Below are positions 36,040-48,051 of a stretch of DNA of 58,744 bases, in pieces. Every line of letters starts with the position of its first letter. The stretch's first letter is position 1. Below the pieces are notes generated by a model, which made no database searches, was not told where the DNA came from, and saw only the letters and a list, made by a program, of their open reading frames with translations. Source of the DNA: Gnetum montanum (Eukaryota > Streptophyta > Gnetopsida > Gnetales > Gnetaceae); assembly GCA_015680685.1 (NCBI GenBank), contig MNCI01013788.1:4675-63418 (forward strand). Reading direction: 5' to 3'. The translations under genes were made by a program, and so were the position numbers.

Positions 36040-36570
36040 GAGTTTTCACAGTTGTAAGATAATGAAGAAGAATAGTGTATCATTGATTATAATCATTCAA
36101 ATTAATAGCACTTATTAATATGTTAGGGGATTATGTGATAGGTGTTAAGAAAGCTTACATGAGTTAATCTTGCATAGTAGAGGGATCACCATGAATGATG
36201 TAGGTTTTCAAGGCATCTACTAGCATGTTTTTGGAATGGGAGATATCACTAAATGTATGAGAAAAGAAGAAAAAGATAAGTTCCTTAGCCATTTTTAGGT
36301 AAGGCACTAAGAATCCTTGCAATCATACTCATCATTAACCTAGTTTATGATGAGTTGAGAGTCATCATAGATAGTAATAGTTTGAACTTGATTTTGTAAG
36401 GCTAGCAAGAAACCTCGTCTTAGAGTCTCATATTTAGCTATATTGTTAGTAAATTGGAATTTAAGTAGAGGACCTATTTTATAGAAAGGATAAAGATGCA
36501 AGATGCACTAGATCAATAGGAAGTGTGTGCTCTGTTGAAATAAAGGACAACATTCAAATCCTTAGCATTG
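36040..36570 (-). pseudogene. Archaeal-type second RNase H of a Tat element
   Basis: Reading leftwards: VVLYFNRAHTSY, GPLLKFQFTNNIAKYETLRR then GFLLALQNQVQTITIYDDSQ and LIIN-VNDEY. This matches the extra RNase H of Tat/Ogre elements (FDGA, N-x-AEYEAL, DSQLVVNQV-GEY). The first catalytic Asp is replaced (FN instead of FD); Glu (KYETL) and the third Asp (DDSQL) remain. It follows the RT-linked RNase H at 36.6-37.0 kb, the normal dual-RNase H order and the reverse of the order seen at 26-27 kb. Confidence 0.75.
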
Positions 36571-36619
36571 ATATGTAAGCTATGAATAATGTCGATTATT
36601 TTGGAGGAAGAGATAAGAA

Positions 36620-37000
36620 TAGCTATGGCTTGACCTTTGATTCAATTTTGAGATAGAAAACAAAGGTCCAAATCTATAAGAAATCTCTGCCAATGAGCTA
36701 GGTGATCATTGTCAAAGGGATTGTTGGCAATGATGTTAAGAATATTATCTTTCGAGATAACAAATTCCTTATAATTAATAAGATGATCCCTCCACTTTTT
36801 AAGAGTGAAGATAAGACATAGACAAGACTTTTTAGTATTGAAGTCTAAGAAAGGATAAAATATGTAATATACATGAAGACTAACTCTATCTTCTCACCTT
36901 TGAAAGAGCATGGAAGATATGGAATGATTATATTTAGAAAGATAAAGATAAAAAGATAGATCAAATTGTGGAGGTTGAAGGATAGGAAGAGTAATTAAGG
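36620..37000 (-). pseudogene. RT-linked RNase H of a Tat element
   Basis: The frame shows KCQKVFDCIKEALITLPILQ, PPQFDLSFYLYLSKYNHSIS and CLIFTLKKWRDHLINYKEFV, then AHWQRFLIDLDLCFL. It aligns in order with the 385-894 remnant (FYIYLATSD, ALKEWRHYL, RWKVIIAEFDL), so both belong to one family. Stops and lost acidic residues show inactivity. Confidence 0.75.
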
Positions 37001-37229
37001 CTTCTTTGATGCAGTCAAAGACCTTTTGACATTTCTTGTCCCAAATGAAAGAACTAGATTTGTGAAGCAATTGAGTTAGGAGATAAAGGCAATAAGTAAA
37101 ATTAAAAATGAATTACTAGGTTGATTGAAGATTATCTTGTAGAATATGCATATCTTAAATGCTTTTAGGTGGTGAATGATCTAGAATAGCATTAATCTAA
37201 TTATGGTCAATAGCTATATCATATTGAAA

Positions 37230-37770
37230 AATAAGGTAACCAAACATCTTACCAATGAGAATCCCAAAAATGCATTTCTTAGGAATAATATGTATGTTAA
37301 ACTTGTCATAGTGATTTAGAACTTAGTCTAAGCTGGAAGCGTGATTGATTATTATAGTAAATTCAATAGTCAAATTGTCAATATAATCATTAACCATTTT
37401 GAACATCATATTATTAAAGATAAAATTCATTGATCATTGATAAGTAGCTCCAATATTCTTAACTTTAAATAGCATTTTAATGTAGAAAAATGTTCCACAA
37501 AGAGTCATGAAAGTCATATATTATTGGTGCTTTGGATTTATCTAGATTTAGTTGTAACTAGAAAACCCATCTATGAAGGATAGAAGAGCATGGTCAGCTA
37601 TAGATTTAATGGGCTAATCAACATTTGGTAAAGAAAACTCATCCTTAAAAGTGACCTTGTTGAGGTCTCAAAAGTTAATGCATGTGCATATGTCACTATT
37701 CTTTTTTGAAATTATAACAATGTTGAAAATCCGATCAAAATAGTTAATAAGAGAGATAAATCTAGCATTA
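37230..37770 (-). pseudogene. Tat-type reverse transcriptase remnant
   Basis: Leftward order: SKKNSDICTCINFRDLNK, VTFKDEFSLPNVD, SIADHALLSFIDGFSS, TLCGTFFYIKMLFKVKNIGA, then FKMVNDYIDNLTI (37402-37364) where the YxDD box reads YIDN, and IIPKKCIFGILIGKMFGYLI. The second catalytic Asp is therefore Asn. An upstream spacer with decayed coding reaches about 38500. Same orientation as the gag-PR pieces at 43.7-45.6 kb and 55.6-56.3 kb, of which it may be the continuation. Confidence 0.8.
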
Positions 37771-38589
37771 TAGAGTTTGGTAATTTCTTCTTTATAGTAA
37801 GAGCTATAGTGGAAAAAATTTTCCTAGCCATTTATATAGTAGGTTTAAAACCTTATTCCAAGATGATATTCTATTGAACTAGCTTTTAGTCTAGACTGGA
37901 CATGTCACTATATCTTTAATCAAAAGTAATTAAATGCTTTTGCCAGGTTAATAGGATAGACTCTTGAAGATCTTGGAACAGTAAAGTACTAAGCTAAAAA
38001 GTATTTTATTCACCCTTATGACTTAGCATTGGCATGTAGATCAATTGATCGTTGGTCATAAGAGGCTCTCCATTAAGAAAAGAAAGGTTTGATTGAGGTA
38101 AGACTTCATCTTGTGTATGTCTAAAGAGGATAATAAAGAAGATAAATTTATTGTTAAATAAAGGAAAGAGAGATCTAGAGTCCTACATAGTTGGCTTGCA
38201 AGGTGGGTCAAGATCAAAGGTGAAAGCAAAAAATCTTTGTAGATAGCCATGTTCAATTAGGCCAGAATCAAAGAGGTCAAATTTTGCATCTAAAAAGTAA
38301 AGATGTCAAAATATAAAGTGATATTGAAATATCATAGAATTCAAAAGTTCCAACATGTATGTTAATTTTTAGAATAAAAGGTATAGAGGAAGAATAGTTT
38401 AATACCAAAATTTCCATTTATATTAGAGTAGTTTGAGAATCAATATGAGAGCACATCGAAAGTGACAGCAGAAGCTAAATGATAAGAAATGAAATGATAA
38501 GTGCCAATAGTAGCAAGTAGGGGACTAGGGATCAATCTAGTAGCAATGGAGGACTACCGCAACCCTACATACTTAAATTAGTCAAACTC

Positions 38590-39800
38590 TAGTTAGGAAT
38601 TTTTCATGGACTTTTTTACTATTTGTCTAGTTTTGTCATCATGACTATTTTAAGCTTCTTAGATTCTAAGCAATTTCACAAGCTAGATGTGAAGCTAGGC
38701 TTAGATTTAATGTTGTTTAGTAATTTAAAGAATTTTAAAGCTTAGATTTAGAGTTTTTTATTTAGTTTTTTTGTGGGGATCGAGAATCATGTAGAGTGAC
38801 CTTAGTTTATTTTTTAGGACTTGAGGAAATTTCTAGGTTGTGTCGTTAGAAATCTCATGTATGTTTTGATTTTAGCTTATTTGTAAGTAGTTTGCAAAAT
38901 ATGCCTTGATTATTTATAGTTTTCAACATATTTTCTATCTAGAATTGAGAAATTAATATTTTTCATGTTACTATTATAGTACATCATATAGTGATGCTAG
39001 GGCAAGAAAATTTGGAATTTCTAGCTTGTTAAAGCTAAATCTAGTAAAATGGTTTAATCTAGACAAGTAGAAATATAGATAAATCTATGTTTTCATTATC
39101 TAATTTGTAATCATTCTTGAAAATTTCATAAGAACATGATTTTTGAGATTCTTTCATGAAGAACATGATGCACAAAGTTCATGACATGATATTTTGACAT
39201 GAAGGAAAATAAACTAATATCTTATATCAAAGTGTATTTCAATGTAGAATGTTAGAGTTCAAAAACTAGGTTTTGACATAACAACACTTTTGCCAAACAT
39301 TGAAATATAGGAAAAATGTAAAATGAAATCCCACATTAAAGTGTGTCGATGTAGAGTATCAACTTTATAGACATATTTACTAGACACTTGTGTTGATCAG
39401 TATGAAATAACATCTTATGTCAAGTTGTGTTTTGACATAGAACGTTGAAATTAAAGCTATGTCTTGATGTCGCACATAGAAAACTTGAAAAATTTTAACA
39501 TGAAATTGATTTAGGCCAAAGATGTTTTAATGTTAAGTTAAAATTAAATTCTTAATAAGAAACTATGTCTTCAATGCTAAAACTTTTTATTGTCTATTTC
39601 AGGGATGTAGTAGCAAATAGGATCCTTGTAATTTAACCTATGTACTTCTTCCTAGTGGATGAAAGAAGCATCCTAGAAAACAAGCACAAGAAATCCAATC
39701 TAATCATCATCAAATCATTTTCTATGATAACATGCTTATGTCATAGAGGTTGTGGGCATAGAGTGGAGCTATAGAACTACTAAGGTTTTATATCACCCAT
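38590..39800 (+). mobile_element. LTR/leader-like region with degenerate repeats
   Basis: No supported gene. About 39212, 39318 and 39402 begin three copies of a degenerate unit around (T/G)AAATAACATCTTATGTCAA then GTGTTTT(G/C)A(C/T)AT(A/G)(G/T)A. A related block (GTGAAATAATACATCACATC) occurs near 43300, beyond the accessory ORF. TTATTGTCTATTTCAG at about 39588-39603 looks like a splice acceptor. Confidence 0.35.
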
Positions 39801-39824
39801 TTCCAAGTGGTGATTTAAACTAGG

Positions 39825-42800
39825 TTGAATGAAGAAGTGATTCTGCGAGCTTTAGAGGAAATCTCACTACGATTCTTTACTGAGTTCATAGAGATAATTT
39901 TTGAAAAAATGACAAATGTTAAGGAGATTTCTAGGGATATCTTGGTTTATAAGAAACATTTGAAAAACCTATGGGAGAATAGAGAGTATTGGCAATTTAA
40001 TGCTAATAGTACATTCCTATTGGAAGCTCAAACTTAAAGAGCAATGTATAACCCACTAGGCTCTCAAATATTTTAGAAGATATGAGTTAATAATTTAAGA
40101 ATTAAGAAATTTTAGTATTTTATTATTTCAAAGAACTAACTTAAATATTGTTATACAAGTTTATTAATTCACACATACAAAGTCCTAATCATTTAGCATT
40201 TCTACAAAACTTATTGCAAGATCTCTTCCATCATTGAAACTCAAGACCTTAGGTGATGTTCCATTTCGATGTGCAATATAAGAAATTAAGATTGCATAAG
40301 TTTTGAAATAAGTATAGAAATTTAGGATGGCTTCATCCACTATGGAATGAAGTCCATGAAGAACATGCAATGTGGTCAAAGAGGTCAAGAATTATCCTAA
40401 GGCCAAAGAGTAAGTAGTAGTTAATTTTGTATAGTTTTTGTTGTTTTCGAAATTACAAGATGCTAATGTTAGTTAGAAGAAAAATAACCATGGAATATGC
40501 TTACTTGTAACTTAAATAAAAATTAATAATGCTAAGCTCATTGATGTCATGGGATCAGTTGAAAATTTTTAAGTGAGATCCATTAGCAAAGCGCAAAGTA
40601 CTCAAAAGTGACTACTCAAGGAAGGAGTTAAATATCTCAATAAGTTCAATAGGATAAGAAATTTATATGCTTTAGGCTTCAAGAATCCCAACCCTAGTGT
40701 GGTAGAGTCTCTTGGATTAATAAAGAGCTATTCAATTAAAAAGGTAACTTTGTGGTGTGCATCCTAGAAACAAGTAATCATTACTTAGGATTTCACTACA
40801 TTGAGGTATTGATTAGGATTCCTAAAGAGGAAAATAAAGATTAACAGTTCCAAGCTAGACTCAATAGATCTAGTAGCCATAGAATAATGGATGAGATTAT
40901 GGAAGAATAATGTTATCAATGTGCATAAAGAAATCAATAAAGATTTGAAGAAGTTGTTCCCTTTATTTATTAAAAGACTCTTCTATAATAAATCAGTTAG
41001 AAATGAGAGTTGGCCCCCATACAACTACATGGGTTGTATAGGGATATGTGCTAGGAAATTTCAACTGACTAGGCATTAGTAATATTTCAATGGATAGTAA
41101 AAAGAAATGGAAAGCTATCCTAAGAGCACAAGAAGAGAAAGAAAAAGATAGTGAACAATTAGCTTCATTTTTGGGCTTTACTATGAACTAATAAAAGTCA
41201 TGAAAACATTATTTGACTAGAGAGGAGAGAAGTAAGTTAATGTTGCTTGAAAGAAAGACTTTAGGACCCCACTATGTCAACACTTGGGAGTTCTAATGTC
41301 AACTTATAGCATCAAAGGTGATGTCCTTTAACATTGGTTTCAAAGACCCAAGAAGAAGTTAGGTCGTCTTTGTTAGACAACATTGAGGAACCATAGAAGA
41401 AAATAAGTAGGGATGTAAAAGTAGGGAAGGAGGGAACTTTGCAGAGAATCTTAAGAGTTATGAAGAAAGGATAGACATCAAGAAAGAGAAAACCTCTCTT
41501 TCAGGAAGAAATTTCCCCCAAAATCCCAGAAGTCAACTAGGAGAAATTAGAGAAAAGAATAAGTTTTATGTTTTTTGCTAAGTGTTATTGAAGCAGCATA
41601 GTTTCTAATTTTGATGTTTATTAGAAAATGACATGACACTAACACTCAGCTATCTTTATTAAAGCTGATCAAGATAGGAGAACACTAGAATGGCAAGTGA
41701 AAATAATACATTCCAACCTTTCATCAATCCTAGAAGGTTAGAAGGAAGATATAAGCATAGAATAAAAAGAGTTCTTACATGACTTGTTTTTATTAGAGGA
41801 AAACGAAGGGGATATAGAAAGCATGTCTTTTTCTAATCTCTTTGCTTTAAAATTTAATGAAATAGTCCAAGAGAAATAGGATAGAAGAAGGGATGAGCTA
41901 CTTGAATTGGAGATCCCACATTTACCTCCTACAAATGTTACTCCACCACCCAACAAACTAGTTTTAAGTGACTCAGAGATTTGTAAGTGGATCAAGGAGG
42001 TGAGAAGTTCCAAGCTCTCCACATCATATAGTAAGCTTATTTGACATTGTATCAAAACTACACACATTAATTATAAAGATATTAAAGAGACTTAATGCTT
42101 TTCTTCCCTTTTCCAGAGATGAAAAGGAAAATCTAGGCTTGTGTTAGGACAAGCAAATGAAAATGGAAGGCTTAGTAGAAGACAAGGAGATGAAGTTGAA
42201 TCTAATGTCTCTAGGAGAAGGTAAGTTAGAAACATTATTTTTGATAAATAATGATTCTTGTTAGAAATAGATAATGTGACATTCTCTTATTTATGATGTA
42301 GAAATAAAGATTAAATTAGACAAAGATAGGTGACATTCCATTATCTAATCGTCAACATCGACGTAGCAACAAATAAATTACTAAAGAAAAAATAAGCACA
42401 ACGTTGAATTATGCTAGGGATATGGGAATATTAGATATAGAACAAGCCAATGCTAATTTCATACTCCTAAATTATTTGGGGCAAGTGCGAAAGGAAAGAG
42501 AAGAAAGTAAGTGTCAAATAAAAATGTTGTCTAACCAAGTGGAATTTCTAGAAGCAAAAATAAGGGATAGCAACATGATCAAGCACAACCCTTTTTTCCA
42601 TGTTAACTAGAGAGAAAGGAATAAATCTATAGAATTTCAAAGAGCATTAATGAAAATAAAGCAATTAGCCTTAGTAATTTAATAAACTCTATAGAAGCAT
42701 GGAAGAGTTGAAGCAAAAAGCACCAAATGAATAAGTGATTGTACAAAATAGAGTATTATAGATTGTTGAAGGAGAATAAAGATTTGTTTATAGATAAAGA

Positions 42801-43000
42801 AATAAGAAGTCCATTTATTAAACAAGCTAAGTTAGAAGAGTTTTTTGACGATTTTGCAAATAGCATGGTGATTCCCGTACTAGAGGAAGAGCAAAGAAAT
42901 TCCCAAGAAGAACCTACTAACAGGTTAGCAAAGATTCCAAGTCCAATCTTTAACATGTTAGACACATCAAACATAAGCTTGAAGTAGATATAACAGTGGA
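39825..43000 (+). pseudogene. Unrecognised accessory ORF region with coiled-coil C-terminal part
   Basis: I do not recognise the product. Plus-strand open stretches: 39825-40037 (MNEEVILRALEEISLRFF at the start), 40891-41079 (contains NESWPPYNYMGCIGICARKF), 42404-42610 (heptad-like RKEREESKCQIKMLSNQVEF then LEAKI), and 42739-42987 (EEFFDDFANSMVIPVLEEEQ, ending in an acidic tail). Long parts between are only weakly open. It is flanked by repeat-rich DNA on both sides and lies between two minus-strand gypsy pieces, so it is probably the payload of an inserted plus-strand element. The layout (globular part, coiled coil, acidic end) recalls the genes at 3.7-7.0 kb and 48.0-50.8 kb, though no direct sequence match is evident. 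Confidence 0.4.
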
Positions 43001-43019
43001 TCTAGAGATTTATAATGAG

Positions 43020-43540
43020 ACATAGGATAAGAATCATAATTTTAGGTTTTTATTTTATTTTATCTTATCTTATTCACAAAATAAAATAAAATTAAACTAT
43101 TTGTCATGATTTTTCTTCTTGCAAACCTTGGGAAGAGTAGCCAAAAACCAATAGTGGAATCTACTCCAATGTAAACTGATGAAGAAGAGGAGAAAGCTAT
43201 TGAGAATAAATAAGGCTATTAAGTATTTTTATCTATTTTTTTCTACATCATTTTTATCTGGCACATAGAATTCTTTGTAAAATATCAACTGTGTTTGATA
43301 GTGAAATAATACATCACATCAAAAGTTATGACATGCATTAGTTGTACAAACTTAAGATATTAAAATAAAAGAAAATTTTCATATCATTTTGAGTTAACCA
43401 TCATTATGTACTTGATAGTTATGAAATTAACATGACATGACAAACTAAATAATCACTTATTAATTTAATGTTGTGCATTAATAACAAGTGATTAGAAAAA
43501 AGTTGAAGTAAAAGCTAATGTTAATATATTCACTAATTAT
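43020..43540. other. AT-rich non-coding stretch
   Basis: Contains TTTTATTTTATCTTATCTTATT followed by its approximate complement AAAATAAAATAAAATT (43050-43095), a loose inverted repeat, and a block resembling the 39.2-39.45 kb repeat unit. Possible 3' end of the inserted plus-strand element. Confidence 0.35.
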
Positions 43541-43739
43541 CATTGCCTAATGATAGAGAATAGCAAAAAAGAAATCAAAAGTAATCCTAATAGTAGATGT
43601 CCACCACTTAAGAAAAGTGGCAAATATGATACTTAGGAACTCAAGCATATAAAGTTCTTGTGTTAGCAATAAATTTTCAAGTAGTTGAATAGGAAGAATA
43701 ACGAGAATCCTTTCTCTTATATGAGGATATATCAAGTTC

Positions 43740-45644
43740 TTTAAATCCTAAATCAACAAACTCGATGTTAGATATAGAATTTTCATCCAAGTCTATTATA
43801 TCTATAGTGATAGCATAGTTTTAGGGGAAAAGAAGATTGAAGCATTGCCTATGGGTTCAAGCTTGATATCAACTAGTTTGTCACTAACCTAATAAAATTG
43901 AACTTCTCAATCTAGATGAGAGATACTTGGGAGCTATTTGTTCATAGAGATAACTATCTCATCGTTATGTATAGGAATGTGTATCTCCTAATGAATAGGA
44001 AAAGATACAACTTGATGTTTAGCTATCCAAGGATATCCTAGTATACTATTGATAATAGAACATTTTTGTATCATCATAAAGATAGCTTCAAATTACATAG
44101 AGTCACCTATCATGAATGTTAATCTAATGTAACATATAATCTCTACTTGCATACTATTAAACAAAACAATGTTAGTATAAGTTTTCTTAAAGGTTACCTA
44201 GTCAAGGAGACTAAGATACTTGATAACAAGTCATATGATTATGTTTGATCTAATACCATCATCAATATGTATTAGTGAAACTGAAACTTCACCTAATATC
44301 TTTATGGTGATGTATATCTATCATTTTTAAACCAATATTAATGTCCTCATCATGAAATTTCAAATTTTCTAATCCATAATGAGGGACTTGAAGAGAGAAA
44401 AATATGACTTTCATTCAAGTAGTGATATCACTTGGGATCACAATTCTCTTAAGGACATCATATAGTACAACAAGATGTTCTTTAGATGTTGCCACTAGGT
44501 CATACAAGGATAAGTTAGTACCTTTAGAATGGACAATGATGATAATCTTCTATAAGACCATATTGTCTAAAGGATGTGACACTTTTGAAGCAAATGCTAT
44601 CGTAATTAGCTATATAGGAGTGGATGAAGGTGAAAGGCTACTTGAGAAAGTAGTCTCCTATTGTTTCTAGAATGAAACCTTCTTTGTTATTTTAGAAAGT
44701 TGATTTTATGAATTAATAGCCTTCTCCTCCTATTTCCCTGATTACAAGTCATTGGTCTACTAACTGTGGATAAGGATTTTTACCTAAGATGAGGGAAAAA
44801 TATTGGTAGATGTTTGAGATGTAGTAGAAGGAGTATTTTAAAATTTGGCATGAGATGAAATAGAGTGCAAACTGGATGGATGTGTAGGTTGAAAGAAGTG
44901 GCATGATGGAAATGGATAGCATGAATGTGATAGAAATATGGAGAAGAATGAATTAATTTTGATGATGTAGCATCATAGACAGACCAATGAATCATATAAG
45001 GTTTCTAAGGCTATAGTGGTGACTATCTAGGCTGTTTATAGTCAGACTAATGGATAACGTAAGGCTCCTTAGGCAAAGACTTATGAGCTTTGTATTTAGT
45101 CTTAAAAGATGAAATTATGCTTCTAGCTTCCAAGGGATTTTGAAACACTTCAAACTATTGGTTGTATGAATGCATAGTAAATCGATTGTTTTCCACCACT
45201 ATCTTATCCTTCTCAATGAGATTCTACATGTCATCTTTCAAATTCCTATAGTTAACTATATCATATTTAGTAGTCTTATGGTAATAACAATACTTTTGGT
45301 ATTCATACCACTTTGGCACATTAGGATCACCTTCTTATCTTTGAGAAGGATCCATAACTATAAGTTGTATGTGATGGCAACATCCTCTTTCTTGTTTAGA
45401 GACCTATTTCTTCTTAAAGTGGCCATCCCTAAGAAGACTATTTATAAGTAGAGAATACCTCATAGGTATCTTGGTATAGCAATCTCTACTACTTTACGAC
45501 TTATGTTAGTGAGTGGAAGAGGAAGTAGTTGATGAAGTGTTTTTTTGTCCCTTAGAAAAGAAAGAAGCTTCTTGAGAGGTAGTTATCCCTTCTCTTATTA
45601 AGCATCAGTATTAGTCTTGTTATGGATTGACATACATTCCTGGT
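43740..45644 (-). pseudogene. gypsy gag C-terminus and protease (3' half of the split host element)
   Basis: Minus-strand reading from 45644: the gag frame resumes across the insertion point. The gag/PR linker CYYHKTTKYDIVNYRNLKDD is at about 45300-45240, matching Y-C-x-x-H-x-TTGHDTEDC-x-NLKDE. The protease active-site strand VSLIHIDDGIRSNI is at about 44285, and NSILGYPWIAKHQVVSFPIH at about 44050-43990 matches the ILGRPW block. Cysteines of the linker are partly lost. This is the downstream half of the gag whose upstream half is 55627-56340. Confidence 0.7.
45640..45644. repeat. Target-site duplication, left copy (CTGGT)
   Basis: Five bases directly outside the TGATGA end, identical to 55627-55631. 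Confidence 0.9.
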
Positions 45645-46461
45645 TGATGAGTGGCGAGGTACCCCTACACTCAATCATATGAATATGAGCGTTTCACGCA
45701 TGATCTGGTTGAACTCTGCAGATGAACTAGTTGTGGCATCAAGACAGTTATTCTTAGGTTGCAGTTCGCTATCTTCCCATCTGGACTAGTGTTAACTTTG
45801 TCACGTATGGTTTAGTCCAAAGTGAGGTGTATGATGTGTTCCTATACTAATGCTACTCCTAGAGATAATGAAAAATAATATTGACTAAGCTAAGAGAGAG
45901 AGGGTGAGAGAGAATCTAAGCTAGACTAAGTGCAATGAGCATCCGTTCCTCAATCATCTATACACATCTTGGACCTCGTGCATGACTACCACTAGGATCA
46001 CCAAGTGCAAATCCTAGGTACGCCACTAGGTTACCAAGTAGCCACACTTAAAGGCTTGTGATCAAGTCGTACTCATTCTGTGTTTAACAGGAGTTTAGGG
46101 TAAGAAGATGTTAAGTAAGAAAGTAGTAAATAACAATTAAATAAATGATTAAGCTAGGTGGATGCTACAATGATGAGGTAATCTGGATCTTTATTTCCAG
46201 TCATGTGCATGTCCAAGTACGTCACACTCAAATAAGGATGTCGTACAATTACAATCACCACACTGCAGGCATGCACTGGGAGAGAAGGGTTAAGAGAAGA
46301 ACTACTTAAAACTAAACACTTAAAGGAAAATCTATAACTAAATCCCCCCTCTTCATATCTGTCTACCTCTTATTTATAGATGAGCAGGCAGGCTGTGATA
46401 TTGCATATGTGATATCGCGTCTAGGCTGTGATATCGCAGCCAACAAAATGATAACTCATCA
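45645..46461 (-). repeat. 3' LTR of the pol-less element (817 bp)
   Basis: Ends TGATGAGTGGC...AACTCATCA. The TATA box reads TATAAATA on the minus strand at 46378-46371, preceded (to the right) by GATATC-rich palindromic words at 46395-46437. Over the first ~185 bases I count 16 differences from the other LTR, all transitions. Confidence 0.95.
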
Positions 46462-46474
46462 TACCCCCACACCT
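46462..46474 (-). other. Polypurine tract
   Basis: On the minus strand AGGTGTGGGGGTA directly precedes the 3' LTR, as needed for plus-strand DNA priming. Confidence 0.65.
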
Positions 46475-46479
46475 GAATG

Positions 46480-48050
46480 AAAACTCATCCTCGAGTTACA
46501 GTGACAACAAGCTCCATTGATTACACAATGGATAGGTATGGGTTTATTGACTGGTGAGAATGGGATCATGCCACAGTGTGGTATCAAAACAAAATTAAGA
46601 CACAACACAAAGAATGCAAAAGAAAATCCTATAGCTACAAAATTGATGGAACTCATGTAGTTCCTGGTGGCAGTGGCTTCTCCATCGGTGCCTTTCCCTT
46701 GTCTTGTGATCCAGGTCTTGGGACTTGATGGCATTGAAGCTATGCATCAAAAGAATCCGATTCATGGAAGCAAGGAATCGAGGATTCGTGATTCTGAACG
46801 TGTTTGGGTACGTGTGCCTCAAGAAAAAGTGGGGACGGGTTCATGCCCAGGTACATGATATAGAAAATTTAAATATATTAGTTTTTTAAAAAAATTAAAT
46901 CTCATATATCATAAAAATACATTGTAAAATATATAGAACAAGTACAATATAAATCCAAAATATTGTTAATGCTTAAAAATTGCACAGATGATTGTAATAT
47001 CACCATTAAATTGAAGCAAGAAAATTTGCAAAGGTATGGAGGGCATTAAATCCATTTCCTTACTATCTAGCCAAACATATAATTTCTGCAACAACCAAAA
47101 TGATAGCAATAAAATGAAGTCCTTTTATTACTTAATCCAATATTTCTAAAAATGAAATTGAAACCAAATTTATAACAAATCAACTTTGCTAATACTTTTG
47201 TTCAATGACTCCCTAAGTAGCACCCTAGGGACTACCTGTGAGTAGCACGATAGGGCCAGGTTGAAGATGACCACATTATAAGAATACACAACTTAACTAA
47301 ACTAAGCACAGATGATTGAAAACCTTTTAGATGCTGGAAAATTGGCAGTAGTCATGATGAAGGGGAAAGTAAAAACAGAGTACCATGAGCTTGCATATGG
47401 CCATTTTCCATGTGCTAGTGGGCTTCGTTGCTTTATAAGTAAACAGATTTTTAAAAAAGTTGAACAACCATTCATCCGACATCATGTTCATGACTCATGA
47501 CCCATGACGATGACCCTGTTTTGTTTTTTCTTTTTCCAGCAGAGATATGAGAAAAAGAGCAAAAACCAGCAATGAACAATAAACACGCGTGAATGTAAGT
47601 CATGGTGGAACCTTTAACACTCCAAACGCCGGGCAAATCCATGCAAATGCAATGTTTTCCGTCCAAAAATTGATTTCCGTATGATCCATACTTGCCCCTT
47701 CGGCCTTTGGTTACCATAGTAGCCCTTTCTGAATTTCCGTGTGTTTGTTTATTTATTCGTACTCCCTTGTTTTTTGTGTTCCATCTCATGCCGATGCCAT
47801 GAATCTTGCTTGCCACTTAACAATGAAATGAAATTTTTGGTATGATTCAGAACAGGAGAAGATATGTAAGATTTTAATGCAAAATGCAGACATCGCAAGA
47901 ACTAAAAAGGAAGCAAGGCAAGTCGACCATATCAATGTATATGTACAAATCCAAATAAAATTTCATTGGAAATTATGAACTACGTACCCATTGCGAATTT
48001 AATATGCTTCTGTACGCTCTCCCGAATCCGACGCGAACAGTTTGTCAAAA
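46480..48050 (-). other. 3' non-coding tail of the pol-less element
   Basis: No recognised gene. 46580-46860 and 47470-47820 are less AT-rich and hold open frames on both strands (minus 47816-47472 is 114 codons, containing GKYGSYGNQFLDGKHCICMD), unlike any family I know. 46870-47200 is AT-rich filler. Confidence 0.4.
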
Positions 48051-48051
48051 T

